33,097 bases of DNA, from positions 1 through 33,097 of the forward strand of contig JAPOKK010000011.1 in NCBI GenBank assembly GCA_029977665.1. Direction: 5' to 3'. The notes under the pieces were generated by a model. It saw only the letters and a list, made by a program, of their open reading frames with translations. It searched no databases and was not told where the DNA came from. Made by a program: the position numbers and the translations under genes. Origin of the DNA: Pseudomonadota bacterium (GTDB taxonomy: Bacteria; Pseudomonadota; Gammaproteobacteria; Ga0077536). Positions 10,070-18,717 of this stretch are shown one piece after another (position 1 is the stretch's first letter; every line of letters begins with the position of its first letter).

Positions 10070-11509
10070 ATGAACGAGACGTCGCGGATCCTGCTCATCG
10101 ACGACAGCGCGGCCGACATCGAGCTCGCCGCGCGGCTGCTGCGTGACGCCTATGCCAATGCCACCCTCGTCGCCGTAACGGAAACAGCGACGCTGGCCGA
10201 CGCCCTGAGCGGTGCGCGCCCCGACGCCGTGGTGCTCGCGCCGATGCTCGGCTGGGCCAGCAGCGAGAAAGTCCAGGCCCTGCTGCGCGAGCGCTGGCCG
10301 GCCGCCGCGGTCGTGCTGTTCGGCCACGAACGCGACGTCGTCGGCGCCTGTCTCAACCCCGGACGCGCCTGCGCCGGCATCGTGCGCAAGAGCAGCGGGG
10401 GGTTCATGGCGCTGCCGGACGTGCTCGGCGCCGCTCTCGAGCGCGCGGCGGCGCCGGCATCGGCCACGCCGCTGGCGCTCGACGCCCTGCCCCTGCCAGC
10501 GGTGCGCAGCGACGCGAGCGGCGTGATCCGCGCGACCAGCGCAAGCTTCGCCACGCGCCTCGGCAGCGCTACGGAAAAACTCATCAACACGCCGCTTGCG
10601 GCGCATTGCCTCGACGCGGACACGCGCGACGTTCTGCAGAACTTTCTCAGCGGTGACGACGCCGAATGCGCGGTCTCGCTGGCCAACAGCGCAAACGCTC
10701 CGGCCGGCACGCTCGCCCTGCGCCGCGGCGCCGACGGCGGCCTGCTGGGCTGCCTGCTCGCACCACCGGCGGCGGATCCGGCCAAGGCGAGCACGGGTCA
10801 CGAAGTCGAGACCGCAAGCCGCGAAGTGCACGACATGGCACTGGTCTTTTCCCACGACCTGCGCCAACCCATGCAGCAGATCATGCGCCTCACCCGCCAG
10901 CTCGGCGAGGCCGACGGCAAACCCTCGCCGCGAGGCGACGCGCGCGCGCTCGATCAACTGCATACCTGCGCCGAGCGCGCCAGCAACATGCTCGACAGCA
11001 TGCTCGAGTATCTCGCGGTCTCCGCGCGCGACGAACGTCCCGGACTGGTCGATCTGAACCAGTGCCTGGACGAGGCACTGGACAACCTGCGCGCGAGCAT
11101 CGACGAGAACGAAGCCCAGGTCTACGCGGAGCGCCTGCCGTCCATCGTCGGCGACGCCTACCAGATGGTGCACCTGTTCCAGAACCTGGTCGGCAACGCG
11201 CTCAAGTTCCGCGGCCGCGCACGGCCAGAGGTGCGCATCGTGGCGCGCGACGAACACGGGCGCTGGCGTATCGAGGTGCAGGACAACGGTATCGGCGTGC
11301 CGCCCGCCCACCGCGAGCGCGTGTTCGAAATGGGCCAACGCCTGCACACCCATGACGAGTATCCGGGCACGGGCATGGGCCTCGCGCTGTGCCGGCGTAT
11401 CGTCGAACGACATGGAGGTACGATCCGTCTCGAAGGCGGTGCGGAGAGCGGTAGCGTGGTCGTCATCGACCTGCCACTTCCGCCCGGTCAAATGACGCGC
11501 CTCGCCTGA
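10070..11509 (+). CDS. Sensor histidine kinase with N-terminal pseudo-receiver domain
   Basis: Receiver-like RILLIDDSAADIELA; H-box FSHDLRQPMQQIM; NLVGNALKF, DNGIGVPP, GTGMGLALCRRIVERHGG ATPase motifs. Confidence 0.85.
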   Translation: MNETSRILLIDDSAADIELAARLLRDAYANATLVAVTETATLADALSGARPDAVVLAPMLGWASSEKVQALLRERWPAAAVVLFGHERDVVGACLNPGRACAGIVRKSSGGFMALPDVLGAALERAAAPASATPLALDALPLPAVRSDASGVIRATSASFATRLGSATEKLINTPLAAHCLDADTRDVLQNFLSGDDAECAVSLANSANAPAGTLALRRGADGGLLGCLLAPPAADPAKASTGHEVETASREVHDMALVFSHDLRQPMQQIMRLTRQLGEADGKPSPRGDARALDQLHTCAERASNMLDSMLEYLAVSARDERPGLVDLNQCLDEALDNLRASIDENEAQVYAERLPSIVGDAYQMVHLFQNLVGNALKFRGRARPEVRIVARDEHGRWRIEVQDNGIGVPPAHRERVFEMGQRLHTHDEYPGTGMGLALCRRIVERHGGTIRLEGGAESGSVVVIDLPLPPGQMTRLA

Positions 11510-11529
11510 AACCGGTCCGGGGAGAAACC

Positions 11530-13665
11530 ATGTCAAGTCAGTCGACGCCGCTGCGCATCCTGATGATCGAGGACGACCGCATCGAGGCGGAGCTGATTCG
11601 CCGGCAGCTTGCGCAATCGGCCTACACCGCAGCGGAGATCGAGCACCATCAGCGCATCGCGCGGGCTCTCGAACGCTTGCGCGAGGAACGCTACGACATC
11701 GTCCTGCTCGACCTCAACCTGCCCGACGGCCACGGCGTCAGCAACCTCACGCGGTTGGTCGGGGCCTGCGATACCGTGCCGGTCATCATCCTGACCAATG
11801 TCGAGGATGAAAGGACCGCCACCGACCTCGTGCGCGAAGGTGCGCAGGACTACCTGATCAAGCGTCACATCACGGCCGACCTGCTGGCCCGCGCGATCCG
11901 CTACGCGATGGCGCGCAAAGGCGCGGAAGTGCGCCTGCGCGAGAGCGAGAAGCGCTTCGCCCTTGCGGTCGCCGGCGCGCGCGACGGCATCTGGGACTGG
12001 GATCTCGAGACGGATGTTGTCTACTACTCACCACGTTGGCTCGACCTGCTCGGCCTGACACCCGAGCAAGCGCTGCCCGGACCGGCGACCTGGCTGGACC
12101 GCATCGAGAGCGACGACCAGACCGGGCTGCGCAAGGCACTGCAGGCGCATCTCGATGGCGAGACGCCGCATTTCGAGTACGAATGCCGCATGAGCAATGC
12201 GGCCGGCGAGCTGATCTGGGTCCTCGCACGCGGCCTCGCGGTGCGCGACGAGCACGGCCGTGCAGTGCGCATCGCCGGTTCGCTATCGGACATCAGCGAC
12301 CGCAAGTCGACCGAGGCGATGCTCGTGCACGAAGCCCTGCACGACGCGCTGACCGGCCTGCCCAACCGCAACCTGTTTCTCGACCGTCTCGACCTCGCGA
12401 TGCGTCAGCACCGCCGCGATCGCAAGCGCAAGTTTGCCGTGCTGTTCCTCGACCTGGATCGTTTCAAGGCGATCAACGACAGCCTCGGTCACGCCGCCGG
12501 CGACGAGCTGCTGATCGAGTTCGGGCGCCGGCTCGGCATGTTCCTGCGCCCGGGCGACTCGGTCGCGCGACTCGGTGGCGACGAGTTCGCAATCCTGCTC
12601 AACGATGTCACCAATCTCAGCGAGGCAACGCGTGTCGCCGAGCGCGTGCACGAGCTGCTGTCGCAGAAGTTCGTCATTGCCGACAAGGAAATCTTCGCCA
12701 CGGCGAGCATCGGCATCGCGCTCAGCGACGTGAAGTACGAACGCTCGGGCGACCTGCTGCGCGACGCCGACCTCGCGATGTACCGCACCAAGCGCCGCCG
12801 CGCCGGCTCCTATGCCGTGTTCGACAGCTTCATGCACGAAACCGCGCTGCAACGGCTCGAACTCGAAACGGACCTGCGCTCGGCGATCTCGCGCGGCGAG
12901 CTGGCCGTCTACTACCAGCCGATCGTCTCGCTCGAACACATGCGCGTGGTCGGCTTCGAGGCCCTGATGCGCTGGTTCCACCCGGTACGCGGCCTGATCG
13001 GCCCGGACGACTTCATCCCGCTCGCCGAAGAGAGCGGTACGATCGGCGCGCTGACCTGGTGGATCATGCGCGAAGCCTGTCGCCAGACACGCGCCTGGCA
13101 ACAAAGCGATCCGGCGTTCGGCGACCTCTCGATCAGCGTCAATGTCTCGACGCGCCTGTTCTCCGACCCGGATTTCGCGCAGCGCACCGTGCGCGTGCTC
13201 GAAGAAGTGCAGCTCCCGGCCTCGGCACTGCATCTGGAGATCACGGAGAACGCCTTGCTCGAGCACGAGGCCGAGACCCTGCGCGAGCTCTCGGCGCTGC
13301 AGAAGGTCGGGGTGAAACTGCACCTCGACGACTTCGGTACCGGCTATTCCTCCCTCAGCTACCTCAACCTGTTCGCCTACGACACGCTGAAGATCGATCG
13401 CTCGTTCGTGTCCGCCGCACGCGACGGCAGCCGCGACCGGCGCATCGTCGACGCACTGGTCAATCTCGGCCGCGTGCTCGATATGAACGTCATCGCCGAG
13501 GGCGTCGAGACCCAGGAGCAGGCGCAGAACCTGCGCGAGCTGAAATGCTGCATGGCGCAGGGATTCTGGTTCTCCAAGCCGCTGCCCGCCGAGTCGGCCG
13601 AAGCGCTGCTCGCGCGCGAGCGCAGCCTGGCGTCGAGTTCGATCCGCAACCTGACGCACAACTGA
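11530..13665 (+). CDS. REC-PAS-GGDEF-EAL protein (c-di-GMP turnover response regulator)
   Basis: REC (LMIEDDRIEAE, IVLLDLNLPDG), PAS, RPGD-SVARL-GGDEF (I-site plus active site), EAL motifs GFEALMRW, EITENALLE, DDFGTGYSSLSYL, LKIDRSF. Confidence 0.92.
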   Translation: MSSQSTPLRILMIEDDRIEAELIRRQLAQSAYTAAEIEHHQRIARALERLREERYDIVLLDLNLPDGHGVSNLTRLVGACDTVPVIILTNVEDERTATDLVREGAQDYLIKRHITADLLARAIRYAMARKGAEVRLRESEKRFALAVAGARDGIWDWDLETDVVYYSPRWLDLLGLTPEQALPGPATWLDRIESDDQTGLRKALQAHLDGETPHFEYECRMSNAAGELIWVLARGLAVRDEHGRAVRIAGSLSDISDRKSTEAMLVHEALHDALTGLPNRNLFLDRLDLAMRQHRRDRKRKFAVLFLDLDRFKAINDSLGHAAGDELLIEFGRRLGMFLRPGDSVARLGGDEFAILLNDVTNLSEATRVAERVHELLSQKFVIADKEIFATASIGIALSDVKYERSGDLLRDADLAMYRTKRRRAGSYAVFDSFMHETALQRLELETDLRSAISRGELAVYYQPIVSLEHMRVVGFEALMRWFHPVRGLIGPDDFIPLAEESGTIGALTWWIMREACRQTRAWQQSDPAFGDLSISVNVSTRLFSDPDFAQRTVRVLEEVQLPASALHLEITENALLEHEAETLRELSALQKVGVKLHLDDFGTGYSSLSYLNLFAYDTLKIDRSFVSAARDGSRDRRIVDALVNLGRVLDMNVIAEGVETQEQAQNLRELKCCMAQGFWFSKPLPAESAEALLARERSLASSSIRNLTHN

Positions 13666-13689
13666 GGCTGCGCACGGCCTCCCCGGGAA

Positions 13690-13703
13690 GTGCCTTGCGG
13701 CAC
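13690..13703 (+). terminator. Small GC hairpin downstream of the GGDEF-EAL gene
   Basis: GTGCC-TTGC-GGCAC; no T-tract, so weak. Confidence 0.25.
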
Positions 13704-13876
13704 GCGCTTCGCGCGAGTTGACAAGCGCGGCCGTCGCGCGGTCCCATGCAGCGATCCCGAGCCGGGCGGCACGCGAGAATCATGCGGCAGCGAACCCCAT
13801 CGTCCAGGCAGCCACCATGCCGTCGGCACCACGCAACGGCGGCCGACACGTGCCCATCGCCCGCGGCGGGACCGCC

Positions 13877-15007
13877 ATGACCACGCCCACGTCGCCGCTG
13901 CGCAAAATCGTCCACGTCGACATGGACGCGTTCTACGCGTCGGTCGAACAGCGTGACGATCCGGCGCTGCGCGACCGCCCCGTGGTCGTCGCCTGGCGTG
14001 GCCGGCGTTCGGTCGTCTGCGCCGCATCCTACGAGGCGCGCAGGTTCGGCATTCACTCCGCCATGCCGGCGGCGCGCGCCGAACGATTGTGTCCGCATGC
14101 CGTGTTCGTGCCGCCCGATTTCACGCGCTATCGCGCGGTGTCGGCCGAGGTGCGTGGCATCTTCGCACGCTACACGGACCTGATCGAACCGCTCTCGCTC
14201 GACGAAGCCTATCTCGACGTGACCGCGAACAAGCGCGGGCTTGCAACCGCGACCCAGGTCGCGCGCGCCATCCGTGCCGACATCCGGGCCGAGACCGGCC
14301 TCAACGCGTCGGCCGGCGTCGCACCGGCCAAGTACCTGGCCAAGATCGCCTCCGACTGGCGCAAACCCAACGGCCTGTTCGTCATCCAGCCGCACGAGGT
14401 GCTCGACTTTCTCGCGCCGCTGCCGGTCGGCAAGCTGCCCGGCGTCGGCCGTGCGACCTGTGGCGCACTCGAAGCCCTCGGCATCCACACGGTGGGCGAT
14501 CTACGGCAGCGGCCGCTGGCCGAGCTCGCCGCGCGCTTCGGCAAGTTCGGTGCGCGCCTGCACGACCTCGCACGCGGCGTTGACACGCGGTCCGTCCAGC
14601 CGCGTCAGTTGCGCAAGTCGCTGTCTGCCGAAACGACCTTCGAACAGGACCGGACGCTGGACGAACTCGCGGCGCCGCTGGACGAGCTTGCGGCGCGCGT
14701 GTGGCGCAGTCTCGATCGCAGCCGGCGCGAACCGCGCACGGTGGTGGTGAAGCTCAAGACCAGCGATTTCCAACTGCTGACGCGCAGTCACACGCCGCCG
14801 CGGCCGCCGTCCAGCGCCGCGGAGTTCGCGGCGCTTTCGCGCGGGCTCCTGGCGCGGGTCGACCTGCCGCCGACGACGCGCTATCGCCTCGTCGGCACGG
14901 GGCTGAGCAATTTCCAGGTCCGCGAGCAGGCCGAGCGGCAACCGGGGCTGTTCGCCGAGGCGCATGACGCGGCGGACGAATCCGACGCAACGGCATCCGG
15001 CGACTGA
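13877..15007 (+). CDS. dinB: DNA polymerase IV (Y-family)
   Basis: KIVHVDMDAFYASVEQRDDP, SYEARRFGIHSAMP, SLDEAYLDVT, GVAPAKYLAKIASDWRKPNG. Confidence 0.93.
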   Translation: MTTPTSPLRKIVHVDMDAFYASVEQRDDPALRDRPVVVAWRGRRSVVCAASYEARRFGIHSAMPAARAERLCPHAVFVPPDFTRYRAVSAEVRGIFARYTDLIEPLSLDEAYLDVTANKRGLATATQVARAIRADIRAETGLNASAGVAPAKYLAKIASDWRKPNGLFVIQPHEVLDFLAPLPVGKLPGVGRATCGALEALGIHTVGDLRQRPLAELAARFGKFGARLHDLARGVDTRSVQPRQLRKSLSAETTFEQDRTLDELAAPLDELAARVWRSLDRSRREPRTVVVKLKTSDFQLLTRSHTPPRPPSSAAEFAALSRGLLARVDLPPTTRYRLVGTGLSNFQVREQAERQPGLFAEAHDAADESDATASGD

Positions 15008-15088
15008 ACGGGCGCCGCGCGGAGTCCCTCGGTGGCGCGGCGCCGCCCGCACCGGGCCGCTGCGGTCGACCGACGTCGCGTTCCTCAT

Positions 15089-15108
15089 ACCGCGCCCGCG
15101 GGCGCGGT
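15089..15108. terminator. 20-bp perfect palindrome between convergent dinB and VPLPA-CTERM genes; possible bidirectional terminator
   Basis: ACCGCGCCCGCGGGCGCGGT, no clear T-tract. Confidence 0.35.
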
Positions 15109-15141
15109 CAACATGCCGCCTTCGGACGCGGCCGGCGGGCT

Positions 15142-15717
15142 TCAGCCGTGGCGCCGGCGCACCGCGAACAGGGCCACGACGCTGCCGAGCAGCACCACCG
15201 GCGCGGGCAACGGCACAGGAGCCGCCGTGATCTGCAGCTGGTAGGAGAAGTCCGTGTTGCCGCCACCGGTGAAATCGAAATCGGCGAAGCCCGAAACAGC
15301 CGCGACGTAGGTGCCGGCGACCAGTGCGTCGTAGCTCAGAAAGGAGTCGAAACCGGGACCGCCGTCATCGTCGACAGCGAGCTGGGCGCCGCCGAGATCG
15401 TACAGGGCAACCACGGGGTCATCGTTGAACAGCGGCCCTTCCGGCGTGTTCACGGCCAGCGTGATGCGCGTGTTGCCGGCAACCGTGAAGCTGTAGAAGT
15501 CCGCATCCGAGTTGTCCACGACCAGGCCACCGAGCACGCTGCCGCGGAAACCGAACACGTTGATCACGTTCTGGTCACCGAACGGGTCGACGTTCTGCGC
15601 CGTGGCGACGCTGCCGTTGTCGACGGCGAGATTCTCGGTGGCAGCGATAGCGCCGTTCGAGACCAGGGCGAGCAGAGCGCCGCCGAGCAGGGAGAGGGAC
15701 AGATTGCGATAGCTCAT
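15142..15717 (-). CDS. VPLPA-CTERM (PEP-CTERM-like) sorting-domain secreted protein
   Basis: Signal peptide MSYRNLSLSLLGGALLALVSNGAIAA; C-terminal VPLPAPVVLLGSVVALFAVRRRHG (VPLPA motif, TM helix, basic tail). Confidence 0.85.
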   Translation of the reverse strand: MSYRNLSLSLLGGALLALVSNGAIAATENLAVDNGSVATAQNVDPFGDQNVINVFGFRGSVLGGLVVDNSDADFYSFTVAGNTRITLAVNTPEGPLFNDDPVVALYDLGGAQLAVDDDGGPGFDSFLSYDALVAGTYVAAVSGFADFDFTGGGNTDFSYQLQITAAPVPLPAPVVLLGSVVALFAVRRRHG

Positions 15718-15795
15718 GGGTCGATTCCTTGGTTCAGCCTTCGAACGCGGTAGCAGCCGCGTCGCCGTCGAGGCGCGAGGCGCTTCCGACCAGTC

Positions 15796-15827
15796 CGGCC
15801 GTACGAGCTCCCCTCGTACTTCGGCCG
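15796..15827 (-). promoter_or_regulatory. Strong hairpin in predicted 5' UTR of the VPLPA-CTERM gene
   Basis: CGGCC-GTACGAG-ctccc-CTCGTAC-(3-nt bulge)-GGCCG. Confidence 0.5.
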
Positions 15828-15843
15828 CCGGCAGTTGCAACGC

Positions 15844-15859
15844 AGCAAGATTCGCGCCA
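15844..15859 (-). promoter_or_regulatory. Sigma54-type (-24/-12) promoter candidate
   Basis: Minus strand TGGCGCGAATCTTGCT versus consensus TGGCACG-N4-TTGCW; GG-N10-GC spacing, one mismatch in the core. Confidence 0.6.
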
Positions 15860-15917
15860 TGAATCCAAGGGATTGATCTGCCGTTGATTTCGTCGAGGTC
15901 CGCGAGCGCGGAAGGCG

Positions 15918-15946
15918 CCCGGATGTAAAGACGCCTGACATCCGGG
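15918..15946. repeat. Inverted repeat upstream of the sigma54-like promoter (candidate enhancer/UAS)
   Basis: CCCGGATGT (15918-15926) - 11 nt - ACATCCGGG (15938-15946). Confidence 0.5.
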
Positions 15947-16226
15947 ACCGCTCCCGCAGCCAGGGTCTCGGGCGAATTTTTATGGGCTATCAGCAGCTTA
16001 CAAGCAATGACCCGTGGCCGCTGCGGCGTGTCAGAAAATTTGTCACGCCCCGCGCGGCGGTACCGGAGCGACGCGCGTCGCTCGTCGGCCATCACCAGGC
16101 GTCGGAATGGCCTGCACGCGCACCGTGCCGGTCCTTGCGCAGTCCCCTGAAAACCGCACTGTTGCAGGGCGCGGCCAGGCGCGACGGTCTGCCGCAGTGG
16201 TTCCCCCCGGAACCTTTCCTGTGATA

Positions 16227-16238
16227 GAAAACGTTTTC
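16227..16238. promoter_or_regulatory. Palindromic operator candidate at the iclR-like gene start
   Basis: GAAAACGTTTTC perfect 12-bp palindrome within TGATAGAAAACGTTTTCCGTATCA, 6 bp before ATG 16245. Confidence 0.45.
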
Positions 16239-16244
16239 CGTATC

Positions 16245-17030
16245 ATGAATAGAACCATGCCCGCCCTGCCCACGACGAACCTCGGCACACCACCACGCCC
16301 GCGCTCGACGCTGCGCGCGCTCGATATCTTCGAAGCGTTCGAGGCGCTCAAGCGCCCGCTCTCGCTGTCGGAACTCGCGCGGACGGCGGGTCTGCCCGTG
16401 TCGACCTGCCACGCGGCGCTACGCGCGCTCGAGGACGCGGGGTACGTGTGCCAGCTCGAAGGCCGCGGTCTCTACCCGACGCGGCGCCTCGGCGACCTCG
16501 CCGATACCATCCGCGCGCACGATCCGATCGGCGCGCGTCTCGAACCACGCCTCGCGCAGCTGCGTGAACAAAGCGGGGAGACGGTCATTCTCGGCATCCG
16601 CCAGCGCGACACCGTGCAGTACCTGCTGGTGCTGGAGAGCGCACAGTCAATCCGCTACTCGGCGCGTGCCGGCGCGCAGAAACCGTTGCATTCGAGCGCG
16701 ATTGGCAAGGTGCTGCTGGGTGCGCTGGACACGCCGGCACTGACCGCCTGGCTCGCCGCGCACGAGCTGCCAGCGATCACGGCGCACACCCTGACCGGGC
16801 CCGACGCGCTCGGTGCCGACCTCGCGCGCTCGCGCGCGCGGGGCTACTACCTGACGCGCGGCGAGAACGTCGCCGACGTCATGGCGGTCGCTGCGCCGCT
16901 GGCGCTCGGCCAGACGCTGTGCGGCGTCGCCATCGCCGGCCCGCTCGCGCGCATGGAAGCCGCGCTGGCCTCGCACGTCGCGGCGCTCCGGCAGGCCGTC
17001 GCCGAACTGGGCGACGCCGCCGCGCCATGA
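16245..17030 (+). CDS. IclR family transcriptional regulator
   Basis: HTH (LSLSELARTAGLPVSTCHAALRALEDAGYV) and effector domain (LHSSAIGKVLLG...). Alternative start 16257. Confidence 0.88.
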   Translation: MNRTMPALPTTNLGTPPRPRSTLRALDIFEAFEALKRPLSLSELARTAGLPVSTCHAALRALEDAGYVCQLEGRGLYPTRRLGDLADTIRAHDPIGARLEPRLAQLREQSGETVILGIRQRDTVQYLLVLESAQSIRYSARAGAQKPLHSSAIGKVLLGALDTPALTAWLAAHELPAITAHTLTGPDALGADLARSRARGYYLTRGENVADVMAVAAPLALGQTLCGVAIAGPLARMEAALASHVAALRQAVAELGDAAAP

Positions 17031-17112
17031 ACCCCATGCGGAGCTTCATCCCCTCCCGGCCAGGCCGCACGCGCGCCTGCCGCATCCGACGCCATTGCAC
17101 AGAGAGGTATCC

Positions 17113-18717
17113 ATGAGTAGCCCCACCCCCAAGCCGCGCCTCGGCACGCACACCATGGCCGGGCTCGAAGTCCCGCTGCGCGCCGGCCCCGAGCTGGTCG
17201 ACCCGGACCGTATCGGCGAACCGGGCACGATGCCCTTCACGCGCGGCATCTTCGCCGACGGCTACCAGGGACGGCTGTGGACCATCCGCCAGTATTCGGG
17301 CTTCGGCACGGCCGAGGACACCAACGCCCGCTACCGCTTCCTGCTCGACCAGGGCCAGACCGGGCTCTCGGTCGCGCTCGACCTGCCCACGCAGTGCGGT
17401 TACGACCCGGTCGACCCGATGGCGCGCCCCGAGGTCGGCAAGGTCGGCGTGTCGCTGTCGAACCTGGCCGAGATGGAGATCCTGTTCGACGGCATCGACC
17501 TCGGCGCGATCTCGACGTCGTTCACCATCAACGGCACGGCCGCGATCATCTACGCGATGTATCTCGCGACCGCCGACAAGCTCGGCGTGCCACGCGAGAA
17601 GCTGACCGGCACCATTCAGAACGATATCCTGAAGGAGTATGTCGCGCGCGGCACCTGGATCTTCCCGGTGCGGCCCTCGATGCGCCTCATCGCCGACACC
17701 ATCCTCTACGCCAACGAGGCGACGCCGCGCTTCAACCCGATCAGCATCGCCGGTGCCCACGTGCGCGACGCCGGTGCGACGGCCATCGAGGAAATGGCCT
17801 ACACGCTCGCCAACGGCCTCGCCTACGTCGACGAACTCCAGCGTCGCGGCGGTGACGTCGCCAGGTTCGCGCGGCGGCTCTCGTTCTTCTTCTACGTCCA
17901 TCAGGATTTCTTCGAGGAAGTCGCCAAGTTCCGTGCCGGCCGCCGCCTGTGGGCGAAACTGCTGAACGAACGCTACGGCGTGACCGACGAGAAGGCGCTC
18001 ATGTTCCGCTTCGGCGTGGTCTGCGGCGGCTCCTCGCTGGTCGCGCCGCAGCCGCTGAACAACATCGTGCGGGTGACCGTCGAGACCATGGCGGCGGTGT
18101 TCGGCGGTGCGCAGTCGATCTTCACCTGCGCCTACGACGAAGCCTTCCAGATCCCGACCGAGACCTCGGCGGAGATCGCGCTGCGCACGCAGCAGATCCT
18201 CGCCTACGAGTCGGGCATCGGGCGCAGCGTCGACGCTCTCGGCGGCAGCTATGTCGTCGAGCACCTGACCAACCAGATGGAAGACGGCATCACCGAGGTG
18301 ATGCGGGAGATCGATGACTACGGCGGTGTCGAGAAGGCGATCGAAGACGGCTGGCTGCAGATGCGCATCGCCGAACGCGCGCTCGAACGCAAGCAGAAGG
18401 TCGATCGCGGCGACACCGTGATCGTCGGTCAGAACTTCTTCGCCCGCGACGACGGCGAGCGCGGCGTCGGCGAAACGTTCCACGTCGATCCGAATGCCGC
18501 CGCACGCGTGGTCGAGAAATACGAACGTATCCGCGACACGCGCGACGCGGTCGCCGCGGAACGCACGCTGGCCGCACTCGGTCGCGCCGCCGCCAACGAT
18601 GACGAGAACCTCATGCCCTACCTCGTCGACTGCTGCCATGCCTACGTCACCGTCGGCGAGATGGTCGAACGGATGAAGGCCCAATGGGGCGAGTTCCAGG
18701 AGCCCGTACGCCTATGA
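17113..18717 (+). CDS. B12-dependent acyl-CoA mutase, large (catalytic) subunit; methylmalonyl-CoA mutase family, divergent
   Basis: PFTRGIFADGYQGRLWTIRQYSGFGTAEDTN, GLSVALDLPTQCGYDP, GTIQNDILKEYVARGT, QPLNNIVRVTVETMAAVFGGAQS; 534 aa, no B12 domain. Confidence 0.85.
   Translation: MSSPTPKPRLGTHTMAGLEVPLRAGPELVDPDRIGEPGTMPFTRGIFADGYQGRLWTIRQYSGFGTAEDTNARYRFLLDQGQTGLSVALDLPTQCGYDPVDPMARPEVGKVGVSLSNLAEMEILFDGIDLGAISTSFTINGTAAIIYAMYLATADKLGVPREKLTGTIQNDILKEYVARGTWIFPVRPSMRLIADTILYANEATPRFNPISIAGAHVRDAGATAIEEMAYTLANGLAYVDELQRRGGDVARFARRLSFFFYVHQDFFEEVAKFRAGRRLWAKLLNERYGVTDEKALMFRFGVVCGGSSLVAPQPLNNIVRVTVETMAAVFGGAQSIFTCAYDEAFQIPTETSAEIALRTQQILAYESGIGRSVDALGGSYVVEHLTNQMEDGITEVMREIDDYGGVEKAIEDGWLQMRIAERALERKQKVDRGDTVIVGQNFFARDDGERGVGETFHVDPNAAARVVEKYERIRDTRDAVAAERTLAALGRAAANDDENLMPYLVDCCHAYVTVGEMVERMKAQWGEFQEPVRL

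Noticed and set aside
12283-13659. 458-aa minus-strand ORF opposite GGDEF-EAL gene
   Set aside because: Antisense shadow ORF; GGDEF/EAL motifs are in the plus frame.
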